DNA from: Dryomyza anilis
Lineage: Eukaryota > Arthropoda > Insecta > Diptera > Dryomyzidae
NCBI GenBank assembly: GCA_951804985.1
Contig: OX638135.1
Span: 67,406,507 to 67,470,506, forward strand
Direction: 5' to 3'
DNA length: 64,000 nt
The translations under genes and the position numbers were made by a program. Positions 12,101-25,100 of the stretch are shown in pieces (position 1 is the first letter of the stretch; each line of letters begins with the position of its first letter). The notes below the pieces were generated by a model that worked only from the letters and a program-made list of their open reading frames with translations, had not been told where the DNA came from and did not search any database.

Positions 12101-13900
12101 AAAAGATCAAAAAGATCAAAAAGATCAAAAAGATCAAAAAGATCAAAAAGATCAAAAAGATCAAAAAGATCAAAAAGATCAAAATGATCCAAAAAGATCC
12201 AAAAGATCCAAAAGATCGAAAAAATCAAAAAGATCAAAAATACGAAAAAGATCGAAAAGATCAAAAAGATCAAAAAGATCAAAAAGATCAAAAAGATCAA
12301 AAAGATCAAAAAGATCAAAAAGATCAAAAAGATCAAAAAGATCAAAAAGATCAAAAAGATCAAAAAGATCAAAAAGATCAAAAAGATCAAAAAGATCAAA
12401 AAGATCAAAAAGATCAAAAAGATCAAAAAGATCAAAAAGATCAAAAAGATCAAAAAGATCAAAAAGATCAAAAAGATCAAAAAGATCAAAAAGATCAAAA
12501 AGATCAAAAAGATCAAAAAGATCAAAAAGATCAAAAAGATCAAAAAGATCAAAAAGATCAAAAAGATCAAAAAGATCAAAAAGATCAAAAAGATCAAAAA
12601 GATCAAAAAGATCAAAAAGATCAAAAAGATCAAAAAGATCAAAAAGATCAAAAAGATCAAAAAGATCAAAAAGATCAAAAAGATCAAAAAGATCAAAAAG
12701 ATCAAAAAGATCAAAAAGATCAAAAAGATCAAAAAGATCAAAAAGATCAAAAAGATCAAAAAGATCAAAAAGATCAAAAAGATCAAAAAGATCAAAAAGA
12801 TCAAAAAGATCAAAAAGATCAAAAAGATCAAAAAGATCAAAAAGATCAAAAAGATCAAAAAGATCAAAAAGATCAAAGAGATCAAAGAGATCAAAGAGAT
12901 CAAAGAGATCAAAAAGATCAAAAAGATCAAAAAGATCAAAAAGATCAAAAAGATCAAAAAGATCAAAAAGATCAAAAAGATCAAAAAGATCAAAAAGATC
13001 AAAAAGATCAAAAAGATCAAAAAGATCAAAAAGATCAAAAAGATCAAAAAGATCAAAAAGATCAAAAAGATCAAAAAGATCAAAAAGATCAAAATGATCC
13101 AAAAAGATCCAAAAGATCCAAAAGATCGAAAAAATCAAAAAGATCAAAAATACGAAAAAGATCGAAAAGATCAAAAAGATCAAAAAGATCAAAAAGATCA
13201 AAAAGATCAAAAAGATCAAAAAGATCAAAAAGATCAAAAAGATCAAAAAGATCAAAAAGATCAAAAAGATCAAAAAGATCAAAAAGATCAAAAAGATCAA
13301 AAAGATCAAAAAGATCAAAAAGATCAAAAAGATCAAAAAGATCAAAAAGATCAAAAAGATCAAAAAGATCAAAAAGATCAAAAAGATCAAAAAGATCAAA
13401 AAGATCAAAAAGATCAAAGAGATCAAAAAGATCAAAAAGATCAAAAAGATCAAAAAGATCAAAAAGATCAAAAAGATCAAAAAGATCAAAAAGATCAAAA
13501 AGATCAAAAAGATCAAAAAGATCAAAAAGATCAAAAAGATCAAAAAGATCAAAAAGATCAAAAAGATCAAAAAGATCAAAAATATCAAAAAGATCAAAAA
13601 GATCAAAAAGATCAAAGAGATCAAAGAGATCAAAGAGATCAAAAAGATCAAAAAGATCAAAAAGATCAAAAAGATCAGAAAGATCAAAAAGATCAAAAAG
13701 ATCAAAAAGATCAAAAAGATCAAAAAGATCAAAAAGATCAAAAAGATCAAAAAGATCAAAAAGATCAAAAAGATCAAAAAGATCAAAAAGATCAAAAAGA
13801 TCAAAAAGATCAAAAAGATCAAAAAGATCAAAATGATCCAAAAAGATCCAAAAGATCCAAAAGATCGAAAAAATCAAAAAGATCAAAAATACGAAAAAGA
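9121..13900. repeat. Higher-order repeat series between ATGATCC markers
   Basis: Six marker copies (9121, 9932, 10671, 12184, 13094, 13833) divide this stretch into segments of 811, 739, 1513, 910 and 739 bp. Segments 1 and 4 each carry a run of four GATCAAAGA units. Segments 2 and 5 each carry a single GATCAAAGA, then a run of three, then a GATCAGAAA unit, and have the same length. Segment 3 carries two triplets of GATCAACAA exactly 666 bp apart and two single GATCAAAGA units also 666 bp apart. The order is therefore B-A-C-B-A with a super-period of 3,063 bp. Every spacing equals 1 modulo 9. Confidence 0.85.
10671..12183. repeat. Segment C with an internal 666-bp duplication
   Basis: A triplet of GATCAACAA units occurs at about 10,929 and again at about 11,595. 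A lone GATCAAAGA unit occurs at about 11,175 and 11,841. Both offsets are 666 bp, which is 74 units, so a 74-unit segment was duplicated inside this block after the variants arose. A pair of GATTAAAAA units near 11,926 to 11,940 marks only the second half. Confidence 0.8.
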
Positions 13901-13910
13901 TCGAAAAGAT

Positions 13911-15430
13911 CAAAAAGATCAAAAAGATCAAAAAGATCAAAAAGATCAAAAAGATCAAAAAGATCAAAAAGATCAAAAAGATCAAAAAGATCAAAAAGAT
14001 CAAAAAGATCAAAAAGATCAAAAAGATCAAAAAGATCAAAAAGATCAAAAAGATCAAAAAGATCAAAAAGATCAAAAAGATCAAAAAGATCAAAAAGATC
14101 AAAAAGATCAAAAAGATCAAAAAGATCAAAAAGATCAAAAAGATCAAAAAGATCAAAAAGATCAAAAAGATCAAAAAGATCAAAAAGATCAAAAAGATCA
14201 AAAAGATCAAAAAGATCAAAAAGATCAAAAAGATCAAAAAGATCAAAAAGATCAAAAAGATCAAAAAGATCAAAAAGATCAAAAAGATCAAAAAGATCAA
14301 AAAGATCAAAAAGATCAAAAAGATCAAAAAGATCAAAAAGATCAAAAAGATCAAAAAGATCAAAAAGATCAAAAAGATCAAAAAGATCAAAAAGATCAAA
14401 AAGATCAAAAAGATCAAAAAGATCAAAAAGATCAAAAAGATCAAAAAGATCAAAAAGATCAAAAAGATCAAAAAGATCAAAAAGATCAAAAAGATCAAAA
14501 AGATCAAAAAGATCAAAAAGATCAAAAAGATCAAAAAGATCAAAAAGATCAAAAAGATCAAAAAGATCAAAAAGATCAAAAAGATCAAAAAGATCAAAAA
14601 GATCAAAAAGATCAAAAAGATCAAAAAGATCAAAAAGATCAAAAAGATCAAAAAGATCAAAAAGATCAAAAAGATCAAAAAGATCAAAAAGATCAAAAAG
14701 ATCAAAAAGATCAAAAAGATCAAAAAGATCAAAAAGATCAAAAAGATCAAAAAGATCAAAAAGATCAAAAAGATCAAAAAGATCAAAAAGATCAAAAAGA
14801 TCAAAAAGATCAAAAAGATCAAAAAGATCAAAAAGATCAAAAAGATCAAAAAGATCAAAAAGATCAAAAAGATCAAAAAGATCAAAAAGATCAAAAAGAT
14901 CAAAAAGATCAAAAAGATCAAAAAGATCAAAAAGATCAAAAAGATCAAAAAGATCAAAAAGATCAAAAAGATCAAAAAGATCAAAAAGATCAAAAAGATC
15001 AAAAAGATCAAAAAGATCAAAAAGATCAAAAAGATCAAAAAGATCAAAAAGATCAAAAAGATCAAAAAGATCAAAAAGATCAAAAAGATCAAAAAGATCA
15101 AAAAGATCAAAAAGATCAAAAAGATCAAAAAGATCAAAAAGATCAAAAAGATCAAAAAGATCAAAAAGATCAAAAAGATCAAAAAGATCAAAAAGATCAA
15201 AAAGATCAAAAAGATCAAAAAGATCAAAAAGATCAAAAAGATCAAAAAGATCAAAAAGATCAAAAAGATCAAAAAGATCAAAAAGATCAAAAAGATCAAA
15301 AAGATCAAAAAGATCAAAAAGATCAAAAAGATCAAAAAGATCAAAAAGATCAAAAAGATCAAAAAGATCAAAAAGATCAAAAAGATCAAAAAGATCAAAA
15401 AGATCAAAAAGATCAAAAAGATCAAAAAGA
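13911..15430. repeat. Homogeneous tract of about 169 identical 9-bp units
   Basis: No variant unit is visible over about 1.5 kb. Translations in several phases are unbroken single tripeptides, so hidden silent changes are excluded. The tract ends at a GATAAAAAATATC pair near 15,431. Confidence 0.85.
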
Positions 15431-18400
15431 TAAAAAATATCAAAAAGATCAAAAAGATCAAAAAGATCAAAAAGATCAAAAAGATCAAAAAGATCAAAAA
15501 GATCAAAAAGATCAAAAAGATCAAAAAGATCAAAAAGATCAAAAAGATCAAAAAGATCAAAAAGATCAAAAAGATCAAAAAGATCAAAAAGATCAAAAAG
15601 ATCAAAAAGATCAAAAAGATCAAAAAGATCAAAAAGATCAAAAAGATCAAAAAGATCAAAAAGATCAAAAAGATCAAAAAGATCAAAAAGATCAAAAAGA
15701 TCAAAAAGATCAAAAAGATCAAAAAGATCAAAAAGATCAAAAAGATCAAAAAGATCAAAAAGATCAAAAAGATCAAAAAGATCAAAAAGATCAAAAAGAT
15801 CAAAAAGATCAAAAAGATCAAAAACATCAAAAAGATCAAAAAGATCAGAAAGGTCGATAAAATCAAGAAGATCGAAAAGATCAAAAAGATCAAAAAGATC
15901 AGAAAGATCGAAAAGATTAAAAAGATCAAAAAGATCCAAAATGATCAAAAAGATTAAAAAGATCCAAAAGATCAAAAAGATCGAAAAAATCAAAAAGATC
16001 AAAAATATCAAAAAGATCAAAAAGATCAAAAAGATCAAAAAGATCAAAAAGATCAAAAAGATCAAAAAGATCAAAAAGATCAAAAAGATCAAAAAGATCA
16101 AAAAGATCAAAAAGATCAAAAAGATCAAAAAGATCAAAAAGATCAAAAAGATCAAAAAGATCAAAAAGATCAAAAAGATCAAAAAGATCAAAAAGATCAA
16201 AAAGATCAAAAAGATCAAAAAGATCAAAAAGATCAAAAAGATCAAAAAGATCAAAAAGATCAAAAAGATCAAAAAGATCAAAAAGATCAAAAAGATCAAA
16301 AAGATCAAAAAGATCAAAAAGATCAAAAAGATCAAAAAGATCAAAAAGATCAAAAAGATCAAGAAGATCAAAAAGATCAAAAAGATCAAAAAGATCAAAA
16401 AGATCAAAAAGATCAAATAGATCAAATAGATCAAAAAGAACGAAAAGATCAACAAGATCGAAAAGATCAAAAATACGAAAAAGATCGAAAAAATCAAAAA
16501 GATCGAAAAAATCAAAAAGATCGAAAAAATAAAAAATATTAAAAAGATCGAAAAGATCAAAAAGATCAAAAAGATCAAAAAGATCAAAAAGATCAAAAAG
16601 ATCAAAAAGATCAAAAAGATCAAAAAGATCAAAAAGATCAAAAAGATCAAAAAGATCAAAAAGATCAAAAAGATCAAAAAGATCAAAAAGATCAAAAAGA
16701 TCAAAAAGATCAAAAAGATCAAAAAGATCAAAAAGATCAAAAAGATCAAAAAGATCAAAAAGATCAAAAAGATCAAAAAGATCAAAAAGATCAAAAAGAT
16801 CAAAAAGATCAAAAAGATCAAAAAGATCAAAAAGATCAAAAAGATCAAAAAGATCAAAAAGATCAAAAAGATCAAAAAGATCAAAAAGATCAAAAAGATC
16901 AAAAAGATCAAAAAGATCAAAAAGATCAAAAAGATCAAAAAGATCAAAAAGATCAAAAAGATCAAAAAGATCAAAAAGATCAAAAAGATCAAAAAGATCA
17001 AAAAGATCAAAAAGATCAAAAAGATCAAAAAGATCAAAAAGATCAAAAAGATCAAAAAGATCAAAAAGATCAAAAAGATCAAAAAGATCAAAAAGATCAA
17101 AAAGATCAAAAAGATCAAAAAGATCAAAAAGATCAAAAAGATCAAAAAGATCAAAAAGATCAAAAAGATCAAAAAGATCAAAAAGATCAAAAAAATCAAA
17201 AAGATCAAAAAGATCAAAAAGATCAAAAAGATCAAAAAGATCAAAAAGATCAAAAAGATCAAAAAGATCAAAAAGATCAAAAAGATCAAAAAGATCAAAA
17301 AAATCAAAAAGATCAAAAAGATCAGAAAGGTCGATAAAATCAAGAAGATCGAAAAGATCAAAAAGATCAGAAAGATCGAAAAAATCAAACAGATTGAAAA
17401 GATTAAAAAGATCAAAAAGATCCAAAATGATCAAAAAGATTAAAAAAATCCAAAAGATCAAAAAGATCGAAAAAATCAAAAAGATCAAAAATATCAAAAA
17501 GATCAAAAAGATCAAAAAGATCAAAAAGATCAAAAAGATCAAAAAGATCAAAAAGATCAAAAAGATCAAAAAGATCAAAAAGATCAAAAAGATCAAAAAG
17601 ATCAAAAAGATCAAAAAGATCAAAAAGATCAAAAAGATCAAAAAGATCAAAAAGATCAAAAAGATCAAAAAGATCAAAAAGATCGAAAAGATCAAAAAGA
17701 TCAAAAAGATCAAAAAGATCAAAAAGATCAAAAAGATCAAAAAGATCAAAAAGATCAAAAAGATCAAAAAGATCAAAAAGATCAAAAAGATCAAAAAGAT
17801 CAAAAAGATCAAAAAGATCAAAAAGATCAAATAGATCAAATAGATCAAAAAGAACGAAAAGATCAACAAGATCGAAAAGATCAAAAATACGAAAAAGATC
17901 GAAAAAATCAAAAAGATCGAAAAAATAAAAAATATTAAAAAGATCGAAAAGATCAAAAAGATCAAAAAGATCAAAAAGATCAAAAAGATCAAAAAGATCA
18001 AAAAGATCAAAAAGATCAAAAAGATCAAAAAGATCAAAAAGATCAAAAAGATCAAAAAGATCAAAAAGATCAAAAAGATCAAAAAGATCAAAAAGATCAA
18101 AAAGATCAAAAAGATCAAAAAGATCAAAAAGATCAAAAAGATCAAAAAGATCAAAAAGATCAAAAAGATCAAAAAGATCAAAAAGATCAAAAAGATCAAA
18201 AAGATCAAAAAGATCAAAAAGATCAAAAAGATCAAAAAGATCAAAAAGATCAAAAAGATCAAAAAGATCAAAAAGATCAAAAAGATCAAAAAGATCAAAA
18301 AGATCAAAAAGATCAAAAAGATCAAAAAGATCAAAAAGATCAAAAAGATCAAAAAGATCAAAAAGATCAAAAAGATCAAAAAGATCAAAAAGATCAAAAA

Positions 18401-19140
18401 GATCCAAAAGATCCAAAAGATCCAAAAGATCAAAAAGATCAAAAAGATCAAAAAGATCAAAAAGATCAAAAAGATCAAAAAGATCAAAAAGATCAAAAAG
18501 ATCAAAAAGATCAAAAAGATCAAAAAGATCAAAAAGATCAAAAAGATCTAAAAGATCAAAAAGATCAAAAAGATCAAAAAGATCAAAAAGATCAAAAAGA
18601 TCAAAAAGATCAAAAAGATCAAAAAGATCAAAAAGATCAAAAAGATCAAAAAGATCAAAAAGATCAAAAAGATCAAAAAGATCAAAAAGATCAAAAAGAT
18701 CAAAAAGATCAAAAAGATCAAAAAGATCAAAAAGATCAAAAAGATCAAAAAGATCAAAAAGATCAAAAAGATCAAAAAGATCAAAAAGATCAAAAAGATC
18801 AAAAAGATCAAAAAGATCAAAAAGATCAAAAAGATCAAAAAGATCAAAAAGATCAAAAAGATCAAAAAGATCAAAAAGATCAAAAAGATCAAAAAGATCA
18901 AAAAGATCAAAAAGATCAAAAAGATCAAAAAGATCAAAAAGATCAAAAAGATCAAAAAGATCAAAAAGATCAAAAAGATCAAAAAGATCAAAAAGATCAA
19001 AAAGATCAAAAAGATCAAAAAGATCCTAAAGATTAAAAAGATCAAAAAGATCAAAAAGATCAAAGAGATCAAAAAGATCAAAAAGTTCAAAAAGTTCAAA
19101 AATATCAAAAATATCAAAAATATCAAAAAGATCAAAAAGA

Positions 19141-22100
19141 TCAAAAAGAACAAAAGATCAAAAGAACGAAAAGATCGAAAAGATCGAAAAGATCAAAAAG
19201 ATCAAAAAGATCGATAAAATCAAAAAGATCAAAAAGACCAAAAAGATCAAAAAGATCAAAAAGATCGAAAAAATCAAGAAGATCAAAAAGATCGAAAAGA
19301 TCAAAAAGATCAGAAATACCAAAAAAATCAAAAAGATCAAAAAGATCAAAAAGATCGATAAAATCAAAAAGATCAAAAAGATAAAAAAGATCAAAAAGAT
19401 CAAAAAGATTGAAAAGATCAGAAAGGTCGATAAAATCAATAAGATCGATAAAATCAATAAGATCGAAAAGATCGAAAAGATCAAAAAGATCGAAAAGATC
19501 AAAAAGATCGAAAAAATCAAAAAGATCAGAAAGATCGAAAAAATCAAACAGATTGAAAAGATTAAAAAGATCGAAAATATCAAAAAGATCAGAAAGGTCG
19601 ATAAAATCAAGAAGATCGAAAAGATCAAAAAGATCAAAAAGATCAATAAGATCAATAAGATCAATAAGATCAAAAAGATCAAAAAGATCAAAAAGATCAA
19701 AAAGATCAAAAAGATCAAAAAGATCAAAAAGATCAAAAAGATCAAAAAGATCAAAAAGATCAAAAAGATCAAAAAGATCAAAAAGATCAAAAAGATCAAA
19801 AAGATCAAAAAGATCAAAAAGATCAAAAAGATCAAAAAGATCAAAAAGATCAAAAAGATCAAAAAGATCAAAAAGATCAAAAAGATCAAAAAGATCAAAA
19901 AGATCAAAAAGATCAAAAAGATCAAAAAGATCAAAAAGATCAAAAAGATCAAAAAGATCAAAAAGATCAAAAAGATCAAAAAGATCAAAAAGATCAAAAA
20001 GATCAAAAAGATCAAAAAGATCAAAAAGATCAAAAAGATCAAAAAGATCAAAAAGATCAAAAAGATCAAAAAGATCAAAAAGATCAAAAAGATCAAAAAG
20101 ATCGATAAAATCAAAAAGATCAAAAAGATCAAAAAGATCAAAAAGATCAAAAAGATCAAAAAGATCAAAAAGATCAAAAAGATCAAAAAGATCAAAAAGA
20201 TCAAAAAGATCAAAAAGATCAAAAAGATCAAAAAGATCAAAAAGATCAAAAAGATCAAAAAGATCAAAAATATCAAAAATATCAAAAATATCAAAAAGAT
20301 CAAAAAGATCAAAAAGATCAAAAAGATCAAAAAGATCAAAAAGATCAAAAAGATCAAAAAGATCAAAAAGATCAAAAAGATCAAAAAGATCAAAAAGATC
20401 AAAAAGATCAAAAAGATCAAAAAGATCAAAAAGATCAAAAAGATCAAAAAGATCAAAAAGATCAAAATGATCCAAAAAGATCCAAAAGATCCAAAAGATC
20501 GAAAAAATCAAAAAGATCAAAAATACGAAAAAGATCGAAAAGATCAAAAAGATCAAAAAGATCAAAAAGATCAAAAAGATCAAAAAGATCAAAAAGATCA
20601 AAAAGATCAAAAAGATCAAAAAGATCAAAAAGATCAAAAAGATCAAAAAGATCAAAAAGATCAAAAAGATCAAAAAGATCAAAAAGATCAAAAAGATCAA
20701 AAAGATCAAAAAGATCAAAAAGATCAAAAAGATCAAAAAGATCAAAAAGATCAAAAAGATCAAAAAGATCAAAAAGATCAAAAAGATCAAAAAGATCAAA
20801 AAGATCAAAAAGATCAAAAAGATCAAAAAGATCAAAAAGATCAAAAAGATCAAAAAGATCAAAAAGATCAAAAAGATCAAAAAGATCAAAAAGATCAAAA
20901 AGATCAAAAAGATCAAAAAGATCAAAAAGATCAAAAAGATCAAAAAGATCAAAAAGATCAAAAAGATCAAAAAGATCAAAAAGATCCAAAAGATCCAAAA
21001 GATCCAAAAGATCCAAAAGATCAAAAAGATCAAAAAGATCAAAAAGATCAAAAAGATCAAAAAGATCAAAAAGATCAAAAAGATCAAAAAGATCAAAAAG
21101 ATCAAAAAGATCAAAAAGATCAAAAAGATCAAAAAGATCAAAAAGATCAAAAAGATCAAAAAGATCAAAAAGATCAAAAAGATCAAAAAGATCAAAAAGA
21201 TCGAAAAGATCAAAAAGATCAAAAAGATCAAAAAGATCAAAAAGATCAAAAAGATCAAAAAGATCAAAAAGATCAAAAAGATCAAAAAGATCAAAAAGAT
21301 CAAAAAGATCAAAAAGATCAAAAAGATCAAAAAGATCAAAAAGATCAAAAAGATCAAAAAGATCAAAAAGATCAAAAAGATCAAAAAGATCAAAAAGATC
21401 AAAAAGATCAAAAAGATCAAAAAGATCAAAAAGTTCAAAAAGTTCAAAAAGTTCAAAAAGTTCAAAAATATCAAAAATATCAAAAATATCAAAAAGAACA
21501 AAAGATCAAAAGAACGAAAAGATCGAAAAGATCGAAAAGATCGAAAAGATCAAAAAGATCAAAAAGATCGATAAAATCAAAAAGATCAAAAAGATAAAAA
21601 AGATAAAAAAGATCAAAAAGATCAAAAAGATCAAAAAGATCAAAAAGATCAAAAAGATCAAAAAGATCCAAAAGATCAAAAAGATCAAAAAGATCAAAAA
21701 GATCAAAAAGATCAAAAAGATCAAAAAGATCAAAAAGATCAAAAAGATCAAAAAGATCAAAAAGATCAAAAAGATCAAAAAGATCAAAAAGATCAAAAAG
21801 ATCAAAAAGATCAAAAAGATCAAAAAAATCAAAAAGATCAAAAAGATCAAAAAGATCAAAAAGATCAAAAAGATCAAAAAGATCAAAAAGATCAAAAAGA
21901 TCAAAAAGATCAAAAAGATCAAAAAGATCAAAAAGATCAAAAAGATCAAAAAGATCAAAAAGATCAAAAAGATCAAAAAGATCCTAAAGATCAAAAAGAT
22001 CAAAAAGATCAAAGAGATCAAAAAGTTCAAAAAGTTCAAAAAGTTCAAAAATATCAAAAATATCAAAAATATCAAAAAGATCAAAAAGAACAAAAGATCA

Positions 22101-25100
22101 AAAGAACGAAAAGATCGAAAAGATCGAAAAGATCGAAAAGATCAAAAAGATCAAAAAGATCGATAAAATCAAAAAGATCAAAAAGATAAAAAAGATAAAA
22201 AAGATCAAAAAGATCAAAAAGATCAAAAAGATCAAAAAGATCAAAAAGATCAAAAAGATCAAAAAGATCGAAAAAATCAAAAAGATCGAAAAGATCAAAA
22301 AGATCAGAAATTCCAAAAAAATCAAAAAGATCAAAAAGATCGATAAAATCAAAAAGATCAAAAAGATAAAAAAGATCAAAAAGATCAAAAAGATTGAAAA
22401 GATCAGAAAGGTCGATAAAATCAATAAGATCGATAAAATCAATAAGATCGAAAAGATCGAAAAGATCAAAAAGATCGAAAAGATCAAAAAGATCGAAAAA
22501 ATCAAAAAGATCAGAAAGATCGAAAAAATCAAACAGATTGAAAAGATTAAAAAGATCGAAAATATCAAAAAGATCAGAAAGGTCGATAAAATCAAGAAGA
22601 TCGAAAAGATCAAAAAGATCAAAAAGATCAATAAGATCAAAAAGATCAAAAAGATCAAAAAGATCAAAAAGATCAAAAAGATCAAAAAGATCAAAAAGAT
22701 CAAAAAGATCAAAAAGATCAAAAAGATCAAAAAGATCAAAAAGATCAAAAAGATCAAAAAGATCAAAAAGATCAAAAAGATCAAAAAGATCAAAAAGATC
22801 AAAAAGATCAAAAAGATCAAAAAGATCAAAAAGATCAAAAAGATCAAAAAGATCAAAAAGATCAAAAAGATCAAAAAGATCAAAAAGATCAAAAAGATCA
22901 AAAAGATCAAAAAGATCAAAAAGATCAAAAAGATCAAAAAGATCAAAAAGATCAAAAAGATCAAAAAGATCAAAAAGATCAAAAAGATCAAAAAGATCAA
23001 AAAGATCAAAAAGATCAAAAAGATCAAAAAGATCAAAAAGATCAAAAAGATCAAAAAGATCAAAAAGATCAAAAAGATCAAAAAGATCAAAAAGATCAAA
23101 AAGATCAAAAAGATCAAAAAGATCAAAAAGATCAAAAAGATCAAAAAGATCAAAAAGATCAAAAAGATCAAAAAGATCAAAAAGATCAAAAAGATCAAAA
23201 AGATCAAAAAGATCAAAAAGATCAAAAAGATCAAAAAGATCAAAAAGATCAAAAAGATCAAAAAGATCAAAAAGATCAAAAAGATCAAAAAGATCAAAAA
23301 GATCAAAAAGATCAAAAAGATCAAAAAGATCAAAAAGATCAAAAAGATCAAAAAGATCAAAAAGATCAAAAAGATCAAAAAGATCAAAAAGATCAAAAAG
23401 ATCAAAAAGATCAAAAAGATCAAAAAGATCAAAAAGATCAAAAAGATCAAAAAGATCAAAAAGATCAAAAAGATCAAAAAGATCAAAAAGATCAAAAAGA
23501 TCAAAAAGATCAAAAAGATCAAAAAGATCAAAAAGATCAAAAAGATCAAAAAGATCAAAAAGATCAAAAAGATCAAAAAGATCAAAAAGATCAAAAAGAT
23601 CAAAAAGATCAAAAAGATCAAAAAGATCAAAAAGATCAAAAAGATCAAAAAGATCAAAAAGATCAAAAAGATCAAAAAGATCAAAAAGATCAAAAAGATC
23701 AAAAAGATCAAAAAGATCAAAAAGATCAAAAAGATCAAAAAGATCAAAAAGATCAAAAAGATCAAAAAGATCAAAAAGATCAAAAAGATCAAAAAGATCA
23801 AAAAGATCAAAAAGATCAAAAAGATCAAAAAGATCAAAAAGATCAAAAAGATCAAAAAGATCAAAAAGATCAAAAAGATCAAAAAGATCAAAAAGATCAA
23901 AAAGATCAAAAAGATCAAAAAGATCAAAAAGATCAAAAAGATCAAAAAGATCAAAAAGATCAAAAAGATCAAAAAGATCAAAAAGATCAAAAAGATCAAA
24001 AAGATCAAAAAGATCAAAAAGATCAAAAAGATCAAAAAGATCAAAAAGATCAAAAAGATCAAAAAGATCAAAAAGATCAAAAAGATCAAAAAGATCAAAA
24101 AGATCAAAAAGATCAAAAAGATCAAAAAGATCAAAAAGATCAAAAAGATCAAAAAGATCAAAAAGATCAAAAAGATCAAAAAGATCAAAAAGATCAAAAA
24201 GATCAAAAAGATCAAAAAGATCAAAAAGATCAAAAAGATCAAAAAGATCAAAAAGATCAAAAAGATCAAAAAGATCAAAAAGATCAAAAAGATCAAAAAG
24301 ATCAAAAAGATCAAAAAGATCAAAAAGATCAAAAAGATCAAAAAGATCAAAAAGATCAAAAAGATCAAAAAGATCAAAAAGATCAAAAAGATCAAAAAGA
24401 TCAAAAAGATCAAAAAGATCAAAAAGATCAAAAAGATCAAAAAGATCAAAAAGATCAAAAAGATCAAAAAGATCAAAAAGATCAAAAAGATCAAAAAGAT
24501 CAAAAAGATCAAAAAGATCAAAAACATCAAAAACATCAAAAAGATCAAAAAGATCAAAAAGATCAAAAAGATCAAAAAGATCAAAAAGATCAAAAAGATC
24601 AAAAAGATCAAAAAGATCCAAAAGATCCAAAAGATCGAAAAAATCAAAAAGATCAAAAATACGAAAAAGATCGAAAAAATCAAAAAGATCAAAAAGATCA
24701 AAAAGATCAAAAAGATCAAAAAGATCAAAAAGATCAAAAAGATCAAAAAGATCAAAAAGATCAAAAAGATCAAAAAGATCAAAAAGATCAAAAAGATCAA
24801 AAAGATCAAAAAGATCAAAAAGATCAAAAAGATCAAAAAGATCAAAAAGATCAAAAAGATCAAAAAGATCAAAAAGATCAAAAAGATCAAAAAGATCAAA
24901 AAGATCAAAAAGATCAAAAAGATCAAAAAGATCAAAAAGATCAAAAAGATCAAAAAGATCAAAAAGATCAAAAAGATCAAAAAGATCAAAAAGATCAAAA
25001 AGATCAAAAAGATCAAAAAGATCAAAAAGATCAAAAAGATCAAAAAGATCCAAAAGATCCAAAAGATCGAAAAAATCAAAAAGATCAAAAATACGAAAAA

